DNA of 64,000 nt from Siphonodentalium dalli. Its lineage: Eukaryota; Mollusca; Scaphopoda; Gadilida; Siphonodentaliidae. The notes below the pieces were generated by a model that was not told where the DNA came from, did not search any database, and was given only the letters and a program-made list of their open reading frames with translations. The translations under genes and the position numbers were made by a program. Where the stretch lies: NCBI GenBank assembly GCA_032622095.1, contig CP136066.1, forward strand, positions 65,852,278-65,916,277, in the 5' to 3' direction. Shown here piece after piece: positions 52,701-61,700 of this stretch; the stretch's first letter is position 1; each line of letters opens with the position of its first letter.

Positions 52701-55700
52701 CAAGATATTTCGACCGATTGTTCGGACCCAATAGCTGGCCCCGAAGATAAGATTTTTTCTATGCCCACATCCCAGGTCATAATGGATTATTTTTCTCCCA
52801 AACCCAAGAGCCTCATACTCATTGTTTTGTTTTATACCAAATATTGGCACATTTCAGTAGTTTAGTAACGGTACATCTGGGGAGAAATCTGATGCCACAT
52901 TTGTGATTTTATTTGTTGATTTTGGTATATACTGGGAAAGCAAAGCACGATACCCACACAAGATGATCACTGACAATCTGACTCGCTTGCTGGTTAGGTC
53001 GGCCGCATTTATGTGGAAACAGTTTCATTTTGATAATGGTGATGATGTTCAATTGCCCTTACAAGTACTTGTTTGCGATTCTGTACTTGGTGGAATTGAT
53101 CCCCAGAGAATGACGACACAAGGGGGGAAGTTGTTGTCACTCTCGGGCATCGCATCGATGAGTTGATTGAGTGGTTAAATATAGAATATCCATAAATACT
53201 GTTGACGAGATACATCGTTTATTTTCGCGAGTATGATTCAGTAAATAAATTCCAAATGGGAACCGAGCTTTAGCGAAGTTCCCCCATTTGCTGAATTATA
53301 CATTCGAGCGAAAATAAGCCTTGTATCTCGTCAAACTATATGGGTATTATTTTTATCCATTTTAAATATAATGAAATAATGTGCAATTGTTGGCTAAAAA
53401 AGCAGTACACAAGAGCGTTCTCAATTATGATTGTCTATACTCTTTGCTTTTGTGGATTTACGTGATACCCATACACAAAATGGTGATGCCAAGTATTTTT
53501 CCTTGTAAGCCGAACATTATCTAAGGCAATTTTGGCAAATTTGGTGATTAATATATTCTTTCACTGCATATAACGATACCTCAAGTGGACTACACAAAAT
53601 TATAAAATTATCTTTTGGCTAATGGCTATGCGAGGTGCGAGGGCTGTTGTGACTCTACTCGACTGAAATGGTATGAAAGAGGCTACAATACTATTTCGGA
53701 TGCTACGCACCTGGTGTCTCGATGCTCGTAATGAATGATACGGGAGAGTGGCTCCGCCCAGTTGTGACGAGGGATACTAATCCATGCCCGTAATGTTCTC
53801 TGGGTTGAAGACTGATATCATGTCTGAAGGGTGCTTCCGTATTTTTTATTATTGGTTAAAGCTATAAAACAATATTTTGAACATGAACATGTTATGTTCT
53901 TTGGAATTATTTATCGACTCTTGTGTAGTCCACAACTGCATATAAACAATACAACCATTAGTTCATGCACTCCCATTAGTATTGCAAAGCCCACAAAGTG
54001 AGTTTTTTTAATATATATAAATATGTTTGAACAAATAAAAATCTCTAAAATAGATAAAAACGTCCCAATACGTGATTTTTTTGGAATAAAGTAGAGACCC
54101 AGTGAAAGACCAGTAATTTTTTATGCGGACCTTTCACATGAATATATCAATTGAGTTTGAAGATTTATTTTACCTGAATTATAGCCCTTAGTATATCAGT
54201 TTTGTAATGTTATATATGACCTTTGGCATGATAACATGAACAAACTTTCACAACAATATCTCATTTGAGTTCAAAAGTAGGGATTGTCAGATATCTTTTC
54301 TACCAGAGTTTTGGCACTTAGTTCTTCCATTTTTTTTATATATACATAAATTTATTGATTCCTGGTAAAACAGATTCACTCTAATATGAGCAACCAAAAC
54401 TAACTTGACCTAGGGCAATTTTTTATGCACAACCTTAGCTGGGTAGCATCAGTGCTCATGTTAAGAATGCGTTATTTGCGACCCTTCAAGTCATTTAAAT
54501 AATTAAGTATCTGGGATAAACAGCAGCTGAAATATAACTCCTGACAAAGTTACATCTATGTTTTAAGAATATAATAAAGCTCTTTATTGCTGATTAGTAG
54601 CCCATTTATAAATAATTTGATGCCCACAGCACCTATCCAAAATATTAACCATGCAATACTAGTTTTACTTTTGTCCAATTTTGCTACATATGTTTAAAGG
54701 AACGCTCTTTATTGCTCATTTTTGATTTTTAAAGACGTCTGAGGTCAAATGACACTCCATTTCAGTTTATCGCTGTTTTAAAAAAATTGACAAATCAGAT
54801 TGCAACAACCATTTTGGTTATATAATCAATTTGGATGAAATAAGTTTTAGTGTCATTTTAAGACATTTGAAGTCTGATGAGATTCCCTGGCATTGGGTCA
54901 AATTTTCAACTATTAGAATCCATCGATTTTCACAAAATTGACATTGTTTTGTGCAGGCTAATGTACTTATTCCTGGTAAGAAACCTTGTATTGCAATTTG
55001 CTAAAAGCACAAATGCTCTGAACTATATATATAAATATTTATGTTTTGTTTTTAATAAATATTGAAATTATTTTCTGCATTGTCTTATTTTGTGGTCCAC
55101 ATGTCATTACTATCTTTAGAGGTAAAATAGCTGCTTGGAGTGGTTAGATGGGACACCTTTGAATTACCAATTAAAATAGTTAGAATAACCATTCTAGGTA
55201 GAAAACTTTCCCACCAATAGTAGTTATCAGATTAACTACCCGTAGGTAGTTAAAATTCCAACCACCCACAGGTAGTAAAATTAACTACTGGGTAGTTCGT
55301 ATTCATCCCCCTACCCAAAGTAGTTAAAAATTTGCCTCCCGTTGGGTAGTTAAAATAGCCCCCGGGGGTAGTTATTTCAACTACCGAATGTAGTTATTTT
55401 AACTACCAAAGGTATTTAATTTTTTACCTACCCATCTGGTAGTAAAATTAACCACCCAAGGTAGCGGTATGAATACGAACTACCTAAAGTAGTAAAATTT
55501 AACTACTTTTATCGTTAATTTACCAACTTTGAATTTAGTGTGTGTATTTGACTTATTCTATATACATGAAACCTATAACTCCCGACCTTCTATATATACT
55601 TTCTGTGAAATTGCGCATTTATTATCCAGAGCAACGTGTTGCTGCAAATAGTGGACACATGATTAATCACTATACCCTCTCTAAATTCGAATAATTATTT

Positions 55701-58700
55701 TCTAACAAATGTTTAGTTATCTTCATACTATCTGCTTATATAATATCATACAAGATCTATTCGAGAATTTTACGAAAACTGAAAAAAAAAATACTTGCAA
55801 TCAGCCAATCACAACCATTGGCATGTCACAGCATCTCGAAAATAAACAAAAACATCTACCTTACTACTATTTAAATTCGCGGTACTATATTTAGCTTGGT
55901 TTTGAATTCGCGCACAATATTTTCCTAAAAGTTTTGGATCTGCACTGAAAAAAAAATCCGTGTCACCACCATCGTAAGTGTGTCATGTGACCTATTTGCA
56001 CATAATATTCTGACACACTTAGCATATTTCATCACAATGTGTGTTATTGTGTCAGATAACACGGCTCTTTTTTCTCTTACTGGCTCAGATGTGTCAACTG
56101 TTTTTAGTAAAGCTCGCTAGTGTGTCATATTGCTCGATTCCGTGTCATCTGACCAATCCCAATTATTTCGAAAAAAACACATCTTGATTTTGTGATACAG
56201 AGAGAACATATATACTTTATTATGGAAATGCACAACTGTTCCAAATAAAATATGTTTTGTATGTGCGTGCACCAGATAATCCAATGGGAATTTCCCTTGA
56301 GTAACAAACAACTTTTTTTCATAGAATACCAGGACCTATTAGTAATTGAAGGCACGATTGTTTTACTGTTATTTAATAGTCTAAGTATATTTGAGTATAA
56401 ATATAATTAGTACGTACTGGTATACATATATGTCGCAAACAAAAATGAGAATTATGACGTGCGTCCCAATATATACATTGTATATATATGGCTATATTTT
56501 CATGTAGGTGATTCGCGTCCATTGGAATGGGTCAGTATATAGATGTCTCTATTTTTCAGTGTACCTATAAATGTGTTTTGGCACACTTTTTTTTTTTTGG
56601 AAGGTCATTTGGGGGGGTGGCTAAACCCGGGACACTTATAATTTCCTGTATGAATTTTTATACAAAAGGCGCGGCATTGTCACGCTACCATCAAAGGGGC
56701 ATAGCCACCTTCATCAAAATAATATCACCGGGGAAATCTAAGCAGATGACATGATATGAAGTTGAGATAAAAACAATTGCAATGACAACAACCTCTTGTG
56801 GTTATTAGCCCTGACACTATATACAGGGAAACAATATTGCAATTAAAGGCAACAATTAACGTCCGGTGGTTGGTTATTAACTGTGACAGCATGTGTTTTC
56901 TTAATCCTCTTATATAAGATTATACCGCGAGCATGCATGCTTCGAACTGGCGTTAAGTGTTAAACAGTTATGCTTGCTCTCATGCTGTCGTTGATTGCCT
57001 CTTATATATACTACTATACATGTGTGGTATGAGGCGTTTCCAAGCGGACCAACACAGATAAAAATCGTGATTTTTCAATTTAATTGTTTTCAAGTGGATT
57101 AAATGGAGTTTGCAGATATCATCATGCACGTATGTATTTAGGTAAGTATTTATTACGAACAATTGTTATGAGTGGAAAACGAACCAAATACATATAATAT
57201 ATGTGTGCATAGGTATATGACCTTGCAATGAGATACTTTTAGTCCGGAATTTCATATTGCATCCAATGGGTCCCAGTTTTGACTGATCTCGACCTACAAA
57301 ATTATAGATCGAAATTTGCGCCACCTCTTTGGATTGAAATGTTTCAACTGGAGCTCTAAAGTTAGAGTGGATAGTTTAATTTTTTGTAATGTTAATTGCA
57401 GAAATGTATGGTGACGGTTTTAGTTCTTAATCGTTCCTGAAAATACATGTGTATATTAATCACAATAACGACGGATTCACACCGTGCATGTAAAACATGA
57501 CTGTATCATCAATCTGTTATCAAGATGTGTGTTTATATGCTCCAAATACTTATTCTCAGTGAAATAGTTAAAGACATCATTGGAATAAACTCGAAAGAAG
57601 TAAAACAACAGGCACATACTAGGCAGCTGACTTCAGAAAAAATCAACACTTGGATGAGGGTGCCTTGCCAACAGAAATAATAGTAAAATATAGACAGACT
57701 TTGTTCTTATACCAATCAGAAATATAGCATAAACAGTATGTTATTGTCAAATGTTTTCTTTTGCTATGTAAACAAAACGCAAAAAACGTTACAGAACCTG
57801 GCTTGTGTTTAGATCCGGATATGGTAAACATAAAGAGCGTTATTTGTTACTGTTTTCCTGATATGGAAATAATAAAGAGCGTTTATGTAATTTTGTGTGT
57901 GATTAACCAATGTAATTGCGCTGTAACTTATGTTACACGAGCATGCTCTTGTTTACGTACACCATCGTATCCCTTGATGACAATATACCATTTACGCGCT
58001 TATTATGTTTGGCATATGAACAAAACTATATATATTTTAACATTCCTTCTGTTGATGGCGATTTGAACAAATATGAATATTTCTGGAACGAACGCCGCCC
58101 GTGCCTTTAACTATCGCTGAACTGGTTTCTTTTACTACGTTTTCGGAATTGTTGGTAGGCTTATATACGGTGTGTTTTCCGTCACGGAAAAAGCGTGCTA
58201 TATCTCAAGAATACTACTGAGTTGTTACTAATCTTGATGTTTATTTACCCTAATTACCCCTTGTCAGTTTTATGTGATTCCGTGACGACCAATGCTAGAA
58301 TAATATAGCATCGAGCAGTCAACACCACTGTTTTATTTAGTTTGCCTCATGTTTCTAGAAATTAAAAACAAACCTGCCTCGAATTAATCGCATATAAAAT
58401 GAAAAGTAACACAAAAATGATGATTAATGCAATCGGTATCGATGTAGTTGGGTCAATGTGGACAAATTATGGACCCCTATATGTCCGAAAATTAATGACA
58501 GCAACCAGTTCTGCGTAAATAAAACATAAATATATAACATAAACAAATGCAGACCATCAATACAGTTACAAGAGAGTAGAACAACGAAGCACCACACATT
58601 ACATTGAACGTAGTATTAGTTAGCATTTAGAACGAAACCGCTTTCCGTAGATTTGTTGAGAGAGAAAGCTTGTGACGTCCCCTTACTTCGATTTCAGAAT

Positions 58701-61700
58701 TTTGTTTTGTCCGATTGATTTATGATATTTATTGCCGTATAAAACAGTCTATGACATATTTGTCTACTTGGGGAATGTAAACACGTTTCTTCTTTGGATT
58801 TAACTTACTATATCTTCTATGCAAGGGCTCTAATTTAATAATTTTATTGTGATCGAAGCTAGCGACCTTTTTGACAGCGCTGAATGACTTTGAATATTTG
58901 ACATTAGGCCTAGTGTTGTCGTGAGTTGTTAAAAGTTTCTGCAGTCATGAACTATATCTATAACTCTGTGGTATGTTACCATTTCATTTTGCCACACAGT
59001 GAGCTGTTGTATAAGATAATTCCAGACACAATATTACACTTGACAGGCACATCACATTGTTTTTAGCGTACACTCAATTTTAGAAAAGTCGATCAGACGA
59101 ACCGCAATCACGTTGATAACGTTATTGGGTTACTCCCCTTTTCTAAAGTATGGTGCGCCATAGTAAAACATAAAATAATCGTCATCGATTCATATCTCGT
59201 ATTCCAGGTGATTTCCCAGGTGGCCCCGAGTCTTATTTTATTTAGTATAACCTCCAGTATGATAACCACTATAGAAAAGTTTGACAAAAAAAAAGTTCCA
59301 TAATTTTTGAGCTGCACCTGTCTATAAGCTAAGTTAGTCACCATGTGCACAAACAGTTGACTAACCTAAGTCAGTCATATCGATTTTTTTCTTCAGTGTA
59401 ATACCGTCCATCGGTCTGTTCACTTTTCGTTTCCGGTTGATAACTTAAGTAAGTCTCAACTGAATGGAATGACATTTGGTATGTGGGTTTACTAGCCCAA
59501 AATACAGGCCAAGTTCGAATTTGCACGGGTTCCACCCGCCAATTTGCACCAGAGTTATGGCTCTTTGTTGAAATTACCACGGGCGTATACTGCCACGCTC
59601 TAGCAATGCTCTTGTTCGTCGGCGTTTAGCACACACAAAAAGTTGTCCGGGGGAGTATATTTCGAACAGTTATCGTAGGCTTTGAAAGATATTTTGGTAT
59701 ACGAGTTCACAAGAGGCGTACTGTATCTGAAACGAGTTCGCAAACTGAGCCCGGCCGGTCATTTTAACAAGTGTTTGGGCCCCTTGATTGTCATTCTTAG
59801 CGTTTAGCACACACAAAGTTGTCCGGGAGTTATTTCGAACAATTATCAACGTATTTGACAGATTTTTGGTGAGATCATAAGAAACTAAGCCTGCAATTAG
59901 CAGAATGAGGTCCCCAGAGGGTGAATTTGGTGATGCTATCCCGCACAGCGGGCTAGCATCCCCAAAATTACCCTCTGGAGACCTCTTTCTGCTTAGGCTT
60001 CATCTTCCGGGAAGTATATATAGTATCAAAGTAAGCTCGAACTAAAACATTTATTAACCAATGACAACCAAATACTAACTGATTTCGAATATGTCTTAGC
60101 ATATTTTGAAAATACCCATGCCCAAAGTTGTCCACCTAGGCGGGCGATACCGCCGTAAGCGACTGCTTGTTTAAGTTGTACAATCGACGTGGTTGGAATT
60201 CGCTGCAATAGTAGATGTTTGTCACATTATTCATGATAATATAATACCTGATTACTCACTGATCAAGCCGTGTTCAGTCACTCAATTGACACAAATGTTG
60301 CATTTAATAAGAAACCAAACGTTCTATGTGCATGGTTAACTGTTCTTTTGGCAAGTTAGTATTTTATCAATGTTGGTGACGCGACCCTGTTATAATAACA
60401 CAAAGGATGCCACTTTACATCTTCAAACAACACGAGTAGATTCCTCGTATGATATAAGCGTCTAATATAAATTAAATAGTAAATTTCGTTACCAACACGG
60501 ATTTATCATTTCCGGTGTCCCTAGCTGCTTATCCCCAACGTCACCGAGGGCCGGGAACTTATGTATATATGTGGATTTGAAATATAATTCGTGCAACAAT
60601 TTAATATTAGCGTGTGTGCATTCTTTACAAGCATGTACTTCCGGTAAGACGTACCATATTCGCAGAAGGACATTCATCTGAACAAAGAAACAAAGAAACG
60701 GAGATCCGGACAGACCGAAAACATTACTTGCGTCCAGAATAGACTGGCGCAAGTAATTGCAGGATAACTCGCTATTTCCGAGTTAATTGTGATTTAAAGT
60801 TCAGCTTTCGATAACACGACACTTCTGCTCTGTTCATTCAGAAACGTTTAATGCATTAGTTATCTAATTTTGCGTGATTTTATCCTGATGTTATGGTTCC
60901 AGTACACAAAATAATGAAAAGAAATCATTTCTGAACAATCACAATATCGGAAATAGAATAACTTCCTATGTAAAAGTTCCTACACAGTGACTTTCTCTTA
61001 TGTGTGGAAACAAAACAAACGGAATGTAACCAAATGTGAAAAAGCGCATTTTTACCCAAACTTTTGTGAATAATTTTCAAATTATGGTTTTTCTTTACAA
61101 GTAATTGCCTTCATTTGTATTAGTCTATGACCGTAGCATATGTATATGTATGAAGTTATCAAAATGTTTATGCTAGAGAATCCAAACTGACGTCACATCG
61201 AGTGATTTAATAAAACAAGGAATATCCAAAATTGATAACGGCGGCCATCTTGGATTTCAAAATGGCGGGATATGACCACGAATGAGATCACCTAACCGAG
61301 AAAATATAAATCAACAAGCACTCTGCCATCAATACCCGAAGTCAAAGTGAGGATACATTTCGTGAATAAATACCTGCACCAGCAGCTTACAAAACAAATT
61401 TTGTTTGCGAGGGATCCAAATTTGGTGACGAACTTGAATTTCTAACTTGAAGTTCAAATAATGTGCATACCTGACACCTTCCATATCGTTGGCCCCACCG
61501 TAAGCGTTCAGTATTCTCGCGAGCTCGTAGTTGGTTTTTAGTGGAAATTCTTGGCCTGTGAGATTGATGAAATACTTCCAGTTTCTTCCTCTCTTCCACA
61601 GTTCTTTCATACAAATTATTTCTGGTAATATAACAGAGAACTGCCCCCACTTTACATCCACCGAGAGCGGCGACGGAAACACGTTATTGAAGCAGCTTGA

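Larger units (their letters stand above)
8824..61470 (-). other. GCNT-like intron 1 (about 52.6 kb, transposon-filled)
   Basis: Inferred from the phase-matched donor after exon 1 (CAG/GTATGC) and acceptor before exon 2 (GTTGTAG). No other GCNT-like exon was seen between them on either strand. It contains nearly all the mobile elements and repeats listed here. LINE remnants inside are on the plus strand, antisense to the gene; the decayed multi-block gene at 33.5-35.3 kb is sense. Confidence 0.75.

Noticed and set aside
36028-55545. A single 19.5-kb transposon between the two GTAGTT blocks
   Set aside because: No matching target duplication at the outer ends; kept only as a hypothesis.
61329-61470. 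Read-through of GCNT exon 1 to the end of its open frame (325 residues)
   Set aside because: The last 46 residues do not resemble the family, while splicing at 61471 gives a perfect phase match to exon 2.
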